Assembly: GCA_904420185.1 (NCBI GenBank)
Contig: CAJFUJ010000065.1
Coordinates: 1 to 48,933 of the forward strand
Source of the DNA: an uncultured Butyricicoccus sp.
GTDB taxonomy: Bacteria; Bacillota; Clostridia; Oscillospirales; Butyricicoccaceae
Direction: 5' to 3'
DNA: 48,933 bases
Shown here one piece after another: positions 18,801 through 28,918 of the stretch. The notes under the pieces are model-generated. The model was not told the origin of the DNA, searched no databases, and was given only the letters and a program-made list of their open reading frames with translations. Made by a program: the position numbers and the translations under genes. Within the stretch, counting starts at the first letter, position 1, and each line of letters starts with the position of its first letter.

Positions 18801-20288
18801 TTACAACAGCAGATCGATGGTATCCAGGATATTGGCCTTGTCCACTACCCGGTCAAAGCGCGGCTGCTTGCCTTTCAGCGCCTGCAATGGCGCGGGCGCT
18901 GAAAGGCCGGTCAGGGCGGTCAGCGCGTCCAATTGGCTGACGTCGTCCTGTTCCAGCTTGCCGCCCAGCGCCTCAACCACCGCCCGGCAGAACTTGAACG
19001 GGCTGGCCGTGGAAGCGATGACGGTCGGGGTGGCGTCACCGGTCTGTGCGCGGTACTGTTCGTACACCTGCACCGCCACCGCGGTGTGCGGGTCGGACAG
19101 GTAGCGTTCGTCCTCCCACAGGCGGCGGATGGCCTGCGCGGTCTGGACATCGTCGCAGAAACCGGCGTCAAAGTCGGCCGCAACCTTGTCAAACAGCGAT
19201 GCTGGCAGCGTGTACCGCCCCTCTTGCCGCAACTGCTCCATCAGCTCGGACACGACTTTGTCATTCTGCCCGGAAATATAGAATAGTAAACGCTCCAGGT
19301 TGGAAGAAATTAAAATATCCATCGACGGCGAATCGGTGGTATAGAACGGGCGGTTCTTGTCGTAGACGCCACCCTTCTTGAAGAAATCGGTCAGCACATT
19401 GTTGCGGTTGGACGCGCAGATGAACTTGTGCACCGGCAGGCCCATCTGTTTTGCCAGGTACCCGGCCAGGATGTTGCCGAAGTTGCCGGTCGGCACGCAG
19501 ATGTTGATTTTGTCGCCCATGCGGATGGTCCCGGCCTGCACCAGATCGCAGTAGGCCGAAATATAGTAGGCGATCTGGGGCGCCAACCGGCCCCAGTTGA
19601 TCGAGTTGGCCGAGGAGAACAGCATCCCGTGGGCCTGCATCTTGTCCGCAGTCGCCGGGTCGGTGAAAATACGCTTGACCGCGCTCTGTGCGTCATCAAA
19701 GTTGCCGCGGATGGCGACCACTTCGACATTGTCCCCCGCCTGGGTGGTCATTTGCAGCTTCTGCATGGGGGATACGCCGTCCACCGGGTAATAGACCATA
19801 ATTTTGGTGCCCGGCACGTCGGCGAAGCCCTCCAGCGCCGCCTTGCCAGTGTCGCCTGAGGTAGCCACCAGGATACACGCCGTGCGCGTCTCCCCGATTT
19901 TTTGCAGCGACGCGGTGAGCAGGTGGGGCAGAATTTGCAGCGCCATGTCCTTAAAGGCGCAGGTCGGCCCGTGCCACAGCTCCAAAATGTGCTTGCCGTC
20001 CTTCAGCGTCATGACCGGCGCGGTGTCCGGCCCGCCGAACTTGTCGTCCGCGTATGCCTTGCGCGCAAACCCAGCCAGTTCCTCACCCGTGAAGTCGGTC
20101 AGGTACTTGCCCAGCACCAGGGCGGCGCGCGCGCGATAGTCCATGCCCGGCAGGGCGTCCCAGTCGGCCTGGGTCAGGGCCGGGATTTCGGTCGGGCAGA
20201 ACAGGCCGCCATCCGGCGCAATGCCGGCAGCGATGGCCTGAGCGGCGCGCACCCGTAGGCCCGCGTTGCGAGTGCTTACATAATCCAT
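18801..20288 (-). CDS. thrC: Threonine synthase
   Basis: The protein is 495 aa, matching the long (E. coli/yeast-type) form. The N-terminus MDYVSTRN and the PLP-lysine motif GPTCAFKDMALQ are diagnostic. VATSGDTGKAALEGF and CVPTGNFGNILAGY bind the cofactor phosphate. It converts O-phosphohomoserine to threonine. No homoserine kinase or dehydrogenase is nearby, so the pathway is dispersed. It lies 17 bases after the dipeptidase gene. Confidence 0.96.
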   Translation of the reverse strand: MDYVSTRNAGLRVRAAQAIAAGIAPDGGLFCPTEIPALTQADWDALPGMDYRARAALVLGKYLTDFTGEELAGFARKAYADDKFGGPDTAPVMTLKDGKHILELWHGPTCAFKDMALQILPHLLTASLQKIGETRTACILVATSGDTGKAALEGFADVPGTKIMVYYPVDGVSPMQKLQMTTQAGDNVEVVAIRGNFDDAQSAVKRIFTDPATADKMQAHGMLFSSANSINWGRLAPQIAYYISAYCDLVQAGTIRMGDKINICVPTGNFGNILAGYLAKQMGLPVHKFICASNRNNVLTDFFKKGGVYDKNRPFYTTDSPSMDILISSNLERLLFYISGQNDKVVSELMEQLRQEGRYTLPASLFDKVAADFDAGFCDDVQTAQAIRRLWEDERYLSDPHTAVAVQVYEQYRAQTGDATPTVIASTASPFKFCRAVVEALGGKLEQDDVSQLDALTALTGLSAPAPLQALKGKQPRFDRVVDKANILDTIDLLL

Positions 20289-20305
20289 GTGTATCCTCCA
20301 ATTTT

Positions 20306-21268
20306 CTATAACATTCTATGGATAAAAGCGTCTGCGTTGTCGTAAAACAACGCCTGTACTGTGCTTTCCAAATAATTGTGCCGCAGCAGCGTTTCGGCCA
20401 GCGCGTCCATGCACCCGGCCGAGGTGATCTCCTGCGGCAGGCTGTCGCAGCCGTCAAAGTCGCAGCCGAGTGCAAGGCAGGATTCGCCGCCCTGCGACAA
20501 AAAGTGCTCAATGTGCCGCAGCGCATCGTCCAGCGTGCCCTGGGCGCCGTCGGCGCGAAGAAAAGCGCTATACAGGTTGATGCCGCACAGTCCGCCCCGC
20601 CGCACGATCTCGGAAAACTGCAAGTCGGTCAGATTGCGCAGGTGCGGGCAGATCGCCCGGCTGTTGGAGTGGCTGGCCACGAACGGCGCTTCGGTCTGCA
20701 CGCACAGCTCCCAAAACCCCCGCTCGGACAGGTGGGACACATCCAAGATGACCCCCATGCGCACCAGCGTATCCACCAGTTGCCGCCCGGCCGCGCACAA
20801 GCCGGCCTCGTTGTCCGCCGCCGCGCCGCAGGCGTAGGCGTTGCGGTAGTTCCACGCCAGGGTCACCAGCCGCACACCGGCTTCGTAGGCGCGCTGCACG
20901 TGTGCCGGGCTGGCCAGCAGCTCGGCCCCCTCGATGGACAGGAAGGCCGCTGCCTTGCCCTTGCGCTGGGCCAGGTCCAGGTCGTCGCTGTCCAGGCAGT
21001 GCAGCAACCAGTCGGCGTTGGCGGCAAACTGCCGTTTGGCCTCGTCCAGCAGTGCGTCCAGCCGGTCCTCTGGCGGCAGGTCCCACAGCTGTCGGCTGCG
21101 GTGCTCCCCAACTGCGGCAGGCGCGCCACAGAACAGCGCAAAAAACTGCACATATTGATTGTAGCCGGATACTTTGGCGCGGTCAATCATCAAATCGTTT
21201 TCCCGCAGATTTTTTTCGGTTTCGTAGCATTCATATAAGGTGTCGCAATGCAGGTCAAAATAGCGCAA
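20306..21268 (-). CDS. Membrane-dipeptidase-family (M19) peptidase
   Basis: The protein is 320 aa from a TTG start at 21268, placed seven bases after GGAGG. The longer frame upstream overlaps yraN and was rejected. Metal-binding motifs of peptidase family M19 are present: DLHCDT at the N-terminus, SIEGAEL, DVSHLS, ASHSNSR and GCDFDGCD. Such enzymes cleave dipeptides, often with a D-residue or dehydro side chain. No signal peptide is seen, so it is probably cytoplasmic. It starts 13 bases beyond the yraN stop. Confidence 0.9.
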   Translation of the reverse strand: MRYFDLHCDTLYECYETEKNLRENDLMIDRAKVSGYNQYVQFFALFCGAPAAVGEHRSRQLWDLPPEDRLDALLDEAKRQFAANADWLLHCLDSDDLDLAQRKGKAAAFLSIEGAELLASPAHVQRAYEAGVRLVTLAWNYRNAYACGAAADNEAGLCAAGRQLVDTLVRMGVILDVSHLSERGFWELCVQTEAPFVASHSNSRAICPHLRNLTDLQFSEIVRRGGLCGINLYSAFLRADGAQGTLDDALRHIEHFLSQGGESCLALGCDFDGCDSLPQEITSAGCMDALAETLLRHNYLESTVQALFYDNADAFIHRML

Positions 21269-21281
21269 AGCCCTTCCTCCT

Positions 21282-21632
21282 CTATGCGTCGAAAGCGTTT
21301 TCCCAGTGGCGGACCAGCGGACGCGCTGCCCCGGCCGGGAACAAAAGCTCGACAATATCAAACCGCGGCTGGCCGCTGTCCGGGTGTTCGAGCAGCCAAG
21401 CCTGGGCAGCGGCCAGGATTTTGCGCTGCTTGACCGCATTGACCGCTTCATACGGCGCGCCATAGCGCGCATTGGCGCGCAGCTTGACCTCGACAAACGC
21501 GACAAACCCGTCTTTTTGGGCGATCAGATCGATTTCCCCGTAGCGGGTTCGGAAGTTGCGCGCTACAATCGTGTAGCCGTGCGCGGCCAGGTACTGCGCG
21601 GCCAGCGCTTCGCCCAGTGCGCCCCGGTTCAC
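21282..21632 (-). CDS. yraN: YraN family protein (UPF0102), endonuclease-like
   Basis: The protein is 116 aa. The nuclease-like core is visible as GYTIVARNFRTRYGEIDLIA and FVEVKLRANARYG, with the D...E-V-K arrangement of restriction-endonuclease folds. The family is widely conserved beside rnhB, and its role in DNA processing is not settled. The start overlaps the rnhB stop by four bases, so translation is coupled. Confidence 0.92.
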   Translation of the reverse strand: MNRGALGEALAAQYLAAHGYTIVARNFRTRYGEIDLIAQKDGFVAFVEVKLRANARYGAPYEAVNAVKQRKILAAAQAWLLEHPDSGQPRFDIVELLFPAGAARPLVRHWENAFDA

Positions 21633-22249
21633 CGTCTGGCCTCCGGATGCCGCTCGTAAAATTTTTGCAAAAAACTGCGCCGGTGCAGCGGGCAGGGCCC
21701 GTGCGCGAGCAGCGCCGCATGATGGGCCTTGGTGCCGTAACCCTTGTGCCCCGCAAAACCATATGCCGGGTACTGCTTGTCATATTCGCGCATCAGCCGG
21801 TCACGGGTCACCTTGGCCAGGATGGACGCCGCCGCGATCGACGGGCTTTTGCCGTCCCCGCCGATAATACACGCGTGCGCAATGTCCAGCCCCTTGGACC
21901 GGTTGCCATCCACCAGGGCATAGTCGGCCGCTGGGCTGAGCCCCTGCACGGCCTGCCGCATAGCCTGGAAGGTCGCTTCCAGGATGTTGATGCGGTCGAT
22001 GGTCTGGTTGTCCACCAGCGCGACCGAATAGGCCAGCGCCTGCGCACAGATAGCGTCATACAATGCTTCGCGCTTTTTCTCGCTGAGCTTTTTGGAGTCG
22101 TCCAGGCCGTCGATTGTACACCCGAACGGCAAAATCACCGCTGCCGCGCACACCGGCCCGGCCAGCGGCCCGCGCCCGGCCTCGTCCACGCCGCAGATCC
22201 ACCCGTATCCGGTGTCCCGCGCGGCCGACTCAATCGTCCAGTCCAGCAT
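21629..22249 (-). CDS. rnhB: Ribonuclease HII
   Basis: The protein is 206 aa from ATG 22249. The active-site motifs are GVDEAGRGPLAGPV (Asp and Glu), LDDSKKLSEKKRE and SPSIAAASILAKVTRD. RNase HII removes ribonucleotides from DNA. The start lies 20 bases inside the rbgA gene, the order seen in B. subtilis (ylqF-rnhB). A longer in-frame extension exists but overlaps rbgA and was discarded. Confidence 0.96.
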   Translation of the reverse strand: MLDWTIESAARDTGYGWICGVDEAGRGPLAGPVCAAAVILPFGCTIDGLDDSKKLSEKKREALYDAICAQALAYSVALVDNQTIDRINILEATFQAMRQAVQGLSPAADYALVDGNRSKGLDIAHACIIGGDGKSPSIAAASILAKVTRDRLMREYDKQYPAYGFAGHKGYGTKAHHAALLAHGPCPLHRRSFLQKFYERHPEARR

Positions 22250-23114
22250 TGGCGTAGTCCTCCGGCGTCTCCAAGGTGATGCGGCCGAGCACGCCGCCGC
22301 GGAATTCGTCCAAAAAGATGCGCGCCATGCGCTCGGTGTCGATTTCCCCGCCGCGCAACAAAAAACCGCGGTTGCGCCCGGCCTGCTCCAAAAGCGTATA
22401 GCCCAAAAAATCGACCGGCTCATCCGGCAGTTGCAGCCGGTAGCGCGCCGCGAGTGCGGCGGGCGCGCGCACCGACAGCAGCTCGAGCACCTTGCAGGCC
22501 AGGGTTTCCACGTCCAGGATATCGTCCTTGACCGCACCGGTCGCGGCCAGCAGCAGCCCGGTGCGCTCGTCGTCAAATTTGGGCCACAGGATGCCCGGCG
22601 TGTCCAGCAGGTCGATGCCGTCGCCCACACGGAACCACTGGCTGCCCCGGGTTACGCCCGGCTTGTCGGCAGCCTTGGCCGATTTGCGCCCCAAGATCCG
22701 GTTGATGAAGGTGGACTTGCCCACGTTCGGGATGCCGGCCACCATCACCCGCACAGCGCGGCCGGTCTGCCCTTTTTGCTGCCATTGGGCGATCTTGTCG
22801 GCCAGCACGGTGCGCGCCGCCTGGGCAAAGCGCTCGGTGCCTTTGCCGTGCTGGCTGTCGGTTTCCAGCGCCGCCCAGCCCTTTTCCCGGAAATGGGCCG
22901 CCCACTGGGCGGTTTGCGCCGGGTCGGCTAAGTCGATGCGATTGAGGACCATCATGCGCGGCTTAGCGCCCGCGATCTCGTCGAGATCCGGGTTGCGGGA
23001 GGCCTGCGGGATACGTGCATCCACAATTTCGCACACCAGGTCGATGTTCTTCAGGTTTTCGAGCATCTGGCGGCGGGTTTTGGCCATATGCCCGGGGTAC
23101 CACTGGATGTTCAT
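22230..23114 (-). CDS. rbgA: Ribosome biogenesis GTPase RbgA/YlqF
   Basis: The protein is 294 aa, starting MNIQWYPGHMAKTRRQM, the family hallmark. The GTPase motifs are circularly permuted: G4 NRIDLAD precedes G1 GIPNVGKSTF and G3 DTPGI. It acts in late 50S assembly. ATG 23114 overlaps the lepB stop as ATGA, indicating translational coupling. The in-frame extension to 23147 reads through lepB and was not used. Confidence 0.96.
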   Translation of the reverse strand: MNIQWYPGHMAKTRRQMLENLKNIDLVCEIVDARIPQASRNPDLDEIAGAKPRMMVLNRIDLADPAQTAQWAAHFREKGWAALETDSQHGKGTERFAQAARTVLADKIAQWQQKGQTGRAVRVMVAGIPNVGKSTFINRILGRKSAKAADKPGVTRGSQWFRVGDGIDLLDTPGILWPKFDDERTGLLLAATGAVKDDILDVETLACKVLELLSVRAPAALAARYRLQLPDEPVDFLGYTLLEQAGRNRGFLLRGGEIDTERMARIFLDEFRGGVLGRITLETPEDYANAGLDD

Positions 23115-23689
23115 GCGGTCATCCCCCCAAAATTCTCGGGCGGCCATACCACGGCCAGTACATGGCCGATGATGTACCGCTCGTCCACCATGCCCAAGGC
23201 GGGGTCGCGGCTGTCGGTGGAGGCGTTGCGATTGTCGCCCATGACAAAGATACAGCCCTCGGGCACGGTTTGTGGAAACTCCATGCCCTCAAAATCCATG
23301 GGCAGTTCAAATTCGTTGACATAGTCCTCTTGCAACTGTTCGCCGTTGACATAGACCCTGCCCAATGCAAAGTCGATGTTGATCTCATCGCCCTCGGTAG
23401 CGATGATCCGCTTGACGATGGGCCCATCCATAAAGCTCTGTTTGTTGAGCACGACAATATCGCCCTTTTCCGGGGTGTAGCCCAGGTTGCTGACCACCAT
23501 TATATCTTCATGATGTAGGGTTGGGAACATGGAGGTCCCGTCCACCCCGATCAGCCGTACAACAAATGTAAATAGCAGAACAATCACAATCATGGAGAAG
23601 ATCAGCGCTTCGCCCCAATCATAAAAGCTGCTTTGAAAGCGCCCTTTTTTCTTCTGCTGTTCTTCTTCAAAGGGCTGGCGTTCCTCCAT
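23111..23689 (-). CDS. lepB: Signal peptidase I
   Basis: The protein is 192 aa. A basic cytoplasmic N-terminus is followed by one membrane helix (about 28-47). The catalytic Ser is in GVDGTSMFPTL and the Lys in VKRIIATEGD. The box GCIFVMGDNRNASTDSRD completes the family signature. It removes signal peptides of exported proteins outside the membrane. It follows rplS after a 194-base gap and overlaps rbgA. Confidence 0.96.
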   Translation of the reverse strand: MEERQPFEEEQQKKKGRFQSSFYDWGEALIFSMIVIVLLFTFVVRLIGVDGTSMFPTLHHEDIMVVSNLGYTPEKGDIVVLNKQSFMDGPIVKRIIATEGDEINIDFALGRVYVNGEQLQEDYVNEFELPMDFEGMEFPQTVPEGCIFVMGDNRNASTDSRDPALGMVDERYIIGHVLAVVWPPENFGGMTA

Positions 23690-23830
23690 CTTCTACATCC
23701 TCCTCCTTGAAAATAATAGGCTGTGGCACGTTTGCTGCGCGCCCGCCGTTTTTACGTCCAGTGCAACTATTGTTTATTATACCTTTAAAGTCCGGTTTAA
23801 GCAACAGGAAGTCCGGTGCTTTTTTTGATC

Positions 23831-23874
23831 GACACAAAGAGAAAGAGGGAAACCGAAGCTCCCCTCTCTGTGTC
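23831..23874 (-). terminator. Hairpin after rplS
   Basis: GACACA pairs with TGTGTC around an inner stem closed by a UUCG tetraloop on the minus strand. It lacks a good T-tract, so it may be a processing or partial termination structure. Confidence 0.4.
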
Positions 23875-23883
23875 CTCTTTGTT

Positions 23884-24225
23884 TTAGACCTTTTCGACGA
23901 CCTTGGCAGCTTTGCCGACACGGCCGCGCAGATAGTACAGCTTGGCGCGGCGGACCTTACCATTGCGGACAACCTCGAACTTGGCAACGTTCGGGGAATG
24001 TACCGGGAAGGTCTTCTCTACGCCGACGCCGTAAGAAATGCGGCGCACGGTGACCGTCTTGTTAATGCCTGCGTGCTTCATCGCGATGATGGTGCCTTCA
24101 AACACCTGGATACGCTCGCGGTTGCCTTCCTTGATCTTAGCGTGCACCCGGACGGTGTCACCAATTTTGAGCTCGGGCAGGTCACTTTTGAGCTGCTGCT
24201 CAGACAGAACTTTGACTAGATCCAT
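23884..24225 (-). CDS. rplS: 50S ribosomal protein L19
   Basis: The protein is 113 aa. Family motifs are [20 protein letters not shown] and the C-terminal [21 protein letters not shown]19 sits at the 30S-50S interface. The gene has its own promoter and a structured leader, and heads the run with lepB, rbgA and rnhB. Confidence 0.97.
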   Translation of the reverse strand: MDLVKVLSEQQLKSDLPELKIGDTVRVHAKIKEGNRERIQVFEGTIIAMKHAGINKTVTVRRISYGVGVEKTFPVHSPNVAKFEVVRNGKVRRAKLYYLRGRVGKAAKVVEKV

Positions 24226-24324
24226 TTTTCAGTCTTCCTTTCATCCTAGACATTCGTGCCGTATCATTCTCATTAAGGCTGCTTTCGAGCCGGTAAGCAG
24301 AGGAATGCCCGTTATCGGATTCCT
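24226..24324 (-). promoter_or_regulatory. Structured 5' leader of rplS, candidate L19 autoregulatory leader
   Basis: The transcript would begin near 24318. The first hairpin pairs AGGAAT with ATTCCT (24301-24324), with an inner CCG/CGG. The next pairs CTGCTT with AAGCAG. Rfam describes an L19 leader in Firmicutes. I cannot run the covariance model, so the class is a guess. Confidence 0.5.
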
Positions 24325-24353
24325 ATTTTACCACACTCCCCGTCCGGATGCAA
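24325..24353 (-). promoter_or_regulatory. Promoter of rplS
   Basis: On the minus strand, TTGCAT (24348-24353), 17 bases and TAAAAT (24325-24330). Confidence 0.75.
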
Positions 24354-24395
24354 GCATTATTTTTTTATTCTTAACTTTTTATGATTGCCACCGTT

Positions 24396-25361
24396 TTATT
24401 CGCTCTTTTCATAGATGGCGATGGCCAGCGCTAGGTCGAGCACGCACGAGCCCACGCTCTCATAGAGCGTGATTTCGTCCTGGTCCGCGCGGCCTGGGAT
24501 CTTGCCGGCCAGTGTCTCTCCCACGCTCCCGCGCACCTTGTCGCGCCCGATCAGGCCCTGCTCAAGCGGGATCAAGATATCGCCAGCCGCGGCCCACAGC
24601 CCTTCGACGTGCTCGGTCACGACAAACGCGGCCTGCTGTACCGCCCCGGCGGGCAGCTCCTGCATATACGGGGTAAATGAGCCGATGGCGTTGATGTGCA
24701 TCCCCGCATGGACGGCCGAAGCGTCAAACACCGGCGTGCGCGACGGGGTGGTCGTACACAAAATATCGGCCTGGGCCACGCATCCCTCAGCGCTTTCGCA
24801 GCACACGATCTCATACGGGCGGCTGCGCACCGGCTCCAGCCGCGCGCAAAAGGCCTGCATCCGCTCGGGCGACTGGTCGTAAATGCATACCCGCTCAAGC
24901 GTGCGCACCTGCTGGATGGCCAGCACCTGGGTAAAGGCCTGCGCGCCCGTGCCGATGACACCCAGGCAGGCGGCGTCCGGCCGGGCCAGCAGGTCGGTGG
25001 CCACGCCTGCGCTCGCGCCGGTTTTGAGCGCGGTGAGGTAGTTGGCGCCGATGAGCGCCAGCTGTTCGCCGGTCTCCAGCGAATACAGGCTGATGGTTGA
25101 TTGGTCGCTGGGCAGGCCGCGCGCCGGGTTGCCCGGGTACACGGCCGAAAATTTGCTGCCGAAATACGGCGGGTCCAGCCGGATGGCGCTCAGCCACTGG
25201 CAGGAATTTTGCTCGCTGGCCAGGGGCATGGCCACCCGGTCGCCCGGATAGGTTTGCCCGTCTACACAGGCCAGATAGGCTGTGCGCACCGCCTGGATGC
25301 ACTCGGCCATGGTCAGCGCCCCGGCGGCCTGCGCTTCGGGGATCCATTTGATCTTGCTCAT
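24396..25361 (-). CDS. Ornithine cyclodeaminase / mu-crystallin family enzyme
   Basis: The protein is 321 aa. The NAD(P)-binding loop is GVIGTGAQAFTQVLAI at about residues 133-148, and LTALKTGASAGVATDLLARP is the family motif before it. Members include ornithine cyclodeaminase and NAD(P)H-dependent reductases of delta-1-pyrroline-2-carboxylate. It begins 36 bases beyond a proline-racemase-family gene on the same strand. Such pairs occur in hydroxyproline and proline catabolism, where the reductase yields L-proline. That role is inference; alanine or ornithine as substrate remain possible. Confidence 0.85.
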   Translation of the reverse strand: MSKIKWIPEAQAAGALTMAECIQAVRTAYLACVDGQTYPGDRVAMPLASEQNSCQWLSAIRLDPPYFGSKFSAVYPGNPARGLPSDQSTISLYSLETGEQLALIGANYLTALKTGASAGVATDLLARPDAACLGVIGTGAQAFTQVLAIQQVRTLERVCIYDQSPERMQAFCARLEPVRSRPYEIVCCESAEGCVAQADILCTTTPSRTPVFDASAVHAGMHINAIGSFTPYMQELPAGAVQQAAFVVTEHVEGLWAAAGDILIPLEQGLIGRDKVRGSVGETLAGKIPGRADQDEITLYESVGSCVLDLALAIAIYEKSE

Positions 25362-25397
25362 GCGAAATCCGCTCCTTTCTCTCTGCGTGCGCCCGGT

Positions 25398-26450
25398 TTA
25401 TGCCCAAATGTCGCCAATGGTAAAGCCGTTGACAAATGGGTCGGTCGGGTCGAGCACATAGGTGTTGAACCCATAAATCCACGACTGTCCCCCCACCGTC
25501 GGCACCACGGCGTCATAGTCACCGATCTTGGTCTCCTCGACCAGCTCACCGGTGTAGACCGTCCCCAAAATGCCCTCGTGGCGGAACTTCTGGTGCAGGG
25601 GCAGCTGGCCTTTGGCGTGCAGCACCGCCATTTTGGCGCAGGTCCCGGTGCCGCAGGGGCAGCGGTCGAGCGCCGCCGTCCAGGTCGCCGGGTTGTCCAG
25701 ATCGACAAAACCGCTGCCCACGCGCACCGAATTTTTCCAGTCAGCGTTCGGGTTGTCGGTCGGACCGGAAAGCTGGACGTTGGTGATGCCGATGCCCGGG
25801 TAATCCGGATGGGCGACCGGCAACTGCTGCTGGGCCGCACCGAGCAGCAGCGAGGTTACGCGGGTGATTTCGGCGCCGTGGGCCGGAGTTAGCTCCAGAC
25901 CCGGGAACTGGCGCACATCGGCGATGACGTAAAACATCCCGCCCCAGGCCACATCAACCGTTACCTTGCCCAGGTGGGGCACGTCCAGCTCCTTGTCCAG
26001 ATACACGGCAAAGGCCGGCACATTGCGGAAGGTGACCTGGGTGACCTTGCCGTCCTTGCATTCGGCCTTGATGCGGATGAGACCAGCCGGCGCTTCCAGG
26101 GTGAATTCGGTCACCGGTTCGCGCATGGGGATCATGCCGGTTTCCAGCAGCGCGGTCGCTACCGAGATGGTGTTGCCGCCCGACATGACCGGATACTCCA
26201 CTTGCTCCATGATGATAAAGCCAGCGTCTGCTTCGGGGTGCTTGGGCGGCACCAGCAGGTTGACGCACATGGGCGGATAGCCGCGCGGCTCGCGGCACAT
26301 GAGCATACGGATCTGGTCGTCGTTTTGTTCGAGCCACTTCATCTGTTCGTACACCGTGTTGCCAGGAATGTGCGGCACGCCGCCGGTGATCACCCGCATC
26401 GGCTCACCCGAGTGGGTTTCCACTGTGGTAAAGGTTCGCTGAAATTTCAT
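25398..26450 (-). CDS. Proline racemase family protein, Ser/Cys variant (hydroxyproline epimerase/dehydratase type)
   Basis: The protein is 350 aa from ATG 26450 behind AAGGAGGACG. In classical proline racemase two Cys act as acid and base. Here the first position is Ser90 (VMSGGNTISVATALLETG), while the second, Cys266, is kept in DRCPCGTGTCAKMA. Members lacking one Cys include hydroxyproline epimerases and trans-3-hydroxy-L-proline dehydratases. The downstream ornithine-cyclodeaminase-family gene fits a dehydratase-plus-reductase route through delta-1-pyrroline-2-carboxylate. The exact substrate cannot be fixed, so I give no symbol. Confidence 0.88.
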   Translation of the reverse strand: MKFQRTFTTVETHSGEPMRVITGGVPHIPGNTVYEQMKWLEQNDDQIRMLMCREPRGYPPMCVNLLVPPKHPEADAGFIIMEQVEYPVMSGGNTISVATALLETGMIPMREPVTEFTLEAPAGLIRIKAECKDGKVTQVTFRNVPAFAVYLDKELDVPHLGKVTVDVAWGGMFYVIADVRQFPGLELTPAHGAEITRVTSLLLGAAQQQLPVAHPDYPGIGITNVQLSGPTDNPNADWKNSVRVGSGFVDLDNPATWTAALDRCPCGTGTCAKMAVLHAKGQLPLHQKFRHEGILGTVYTGELVEETKIGDYDAVVPTVGGQSWIYGFNTYVLDPTDPFVNGFTIGDIWA

Positions 26451-27456
<1,006 letters not shown>

Positions 27457-27490
27457 AATCTTTCCAAGCAAACAGCCAGCCGTACAAAGC

Positions 27491-27523
27491 AAAGCGGCAA
27501 AGCATTGTGCTTTGCCGCTTTTG
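27491..27523. terminator. Bidirectional terminator between recombinase and TIM-barrel gene
   Basis: AAAGCGGCAAAGCA pairs perfectly with TGCTTTGCCGCTTT, followed by T on the plus strand and located between two convergent stops. Confidence 0.85.
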
Positions 27524-27529
27524 GCCTTT

Positions 27530-28879
27530 TTAACCGTAGACCTTACCTACCTCTTCTCGGGCGATCTGCACCCAGCGGGAAGCATTTTCCGGGCGATGCC
27601 CCAAGGTGTGGTTGTCCTTCATGAGCAGTTCCACCCGGTTGCCGCACTGTTTGCAATAGGACAGCACCTCGTGCAGGCGGCGGCGGATGTAGTCCTCATC
27701 CGGATGCGGCACCGCAATATCAGTCGGGCTGACCTTGTAACAGTAGACATAGTCACCGCCGAGCAGCTCGCTCATCTTGCGGCTGTCCGCCCACTGCGAA
27801 ACCGATACCCGCCGCAGCCGCGGGATGGCCGCTTTGACGTAGTCCCACCGCTTGTCCAGGCCCTCGCAGCAACCGTAGTAGTTGAGCCCAAATTTTTCAG
27901 CCAGCTCGTGCTGATAGGGCAAAATAAACTCGTTGACCATATCTGGTGAGACTTCACTGGTCTCTTGGGCTTCGTTGAATCCCCACATGTCCATGAGCTT
28001 GACCTGTCCGGGTGTGCCGTGCAGCTGGGATGTGTAGCCGATGCCGCCCGAACCGATGTACATACTGCCCGCGTTGTTGGGCAGCAGGCCATTTTTCTCC
28101 AAGTAGTCGAACTTATGCAGGTAGCCGTCGGTGAATCGCCGCATCATGGCATGTACCTGGTCTGGATAGTCGTAAAAGTCGCACATCATGTTTTCCATGC
28201 CGCGCAGGTTACAGTAGGACAGCGACAGGTTGGGCGACCACCACCACTTGTGCCGGAACTCAACCTCCAGGATCCCGTCGAACACCTCTTTGGCCAGCGC
28301 GAACGCTTGATTGGAGGCCGCCCAATCGACATGGATTTCCGGGGTTTTGATGTACTGCGACAGATCCAGCGTTTCGAACTCTTCGTCCATGTCGGCAAAG
28401 GGCGATTTCCACACATAGGCCTCGCCCTTGGTCGGGTCGCCGATGCGCTCCTCTTGGATGCCCCAATCGGTGTCCTGGGCGTGGTACGGCAGATAGAGCT
28501 TGGCTTCGACCACCTTGTCGTCCCGCATGACCTCGGCCCAATAGACCTCCTTGCGCAGCCACATTTCCCAGTCCTGGGCCATTTCACCCTGGCATTGGAT
28601 GGTCTTGTCCCAGGGGAAGATCTCATTCCAGCCGTTTTCGCAATCGATAAAAATGACCGGCTGCTCGGTTTGCAGATCATTGTGAGCGGTCCACAACCGC
28701 ACCTTTTGCTGTTCATAAGGCCGCTCGGCCAATTCACGCAACCGCAGGGCGATTTCGCGCAAGATTTCACGGTCGTGTTTGGATACGACGCACTTCTCCA
28801 GCGGCCAGCCGTGGACCATCAGGTTGCCTCCTTGGCCTTGATCGATACGGTTTTCTCCGGCAAATTCGTCTACTTTCAT
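27530..28879 (-). CDS. UroD/MetE-like TIM-barrel protein, function unknown
   Basis: The protein is 449 aa. I recognise general similarity to the uroporphyrinogen-decarboxylase/methyltransferase superfamily, including the late strand GLNYYGCCEGLDKRWDYV, where a zinc-ligand Cys is expected in corrinoid methyltransferases, and the C-terminal GNRVELLMKDNHTLGH. It is longer than true HemE and lacks its typical N-terminus. It is encoded 39 bases after a sodium symporter gene and divergent from an AraC regulator, which suggests catabolism of an imported small molecule, perhaps a methylated one. No corrinoid protein gene is nearby. The substrate is unknown and the family call is moderate. Confidence 0.6.
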   Translation of the reverse strand: MKVDEFAGENRIDQGQGGNLMVHGWPLEKCVVSKHDREILREIALRLRELAERPYEQQKVRLWTAHNDLQTEQPVIFIDCENGWNEIFPWDKTIQCQGEMAQDWEMWLRKEVYWAEVMRDDKVVEAKLYLPYHAQDTDWGIQEERIGDPTKGEAYVWKSPFADMDEEFETLDLSQYIKTPEIHVDWAASNQAFALAKEVFDGILEVEFRHKWWWSPNLSLSYCNLRGMENMMCDFYDYPDQVHAMMRRFTDGYLHKFDYLEKNGLLPNNAGSMYIGSGGIGYTSQLHGTPGQVKLMDMWGFNEAQETSEVSPDMVNEFILPYQHELAEKFGLNYYGCCEGLDKRWDYVKAAIPRLRRVSVSQWADSRKMSELLGGDYVYCYKVSPTDIAVPHPDEDYIRRRLHEVLSYCKQCGNRVELLMKDNHTLGHRPENASRWVQIAREEVGKVYG

Positions 28880-28918
28880 GCCTATGATTCCTTTCTTTTG
28901 ATGTATTGTTTGAAGTTT

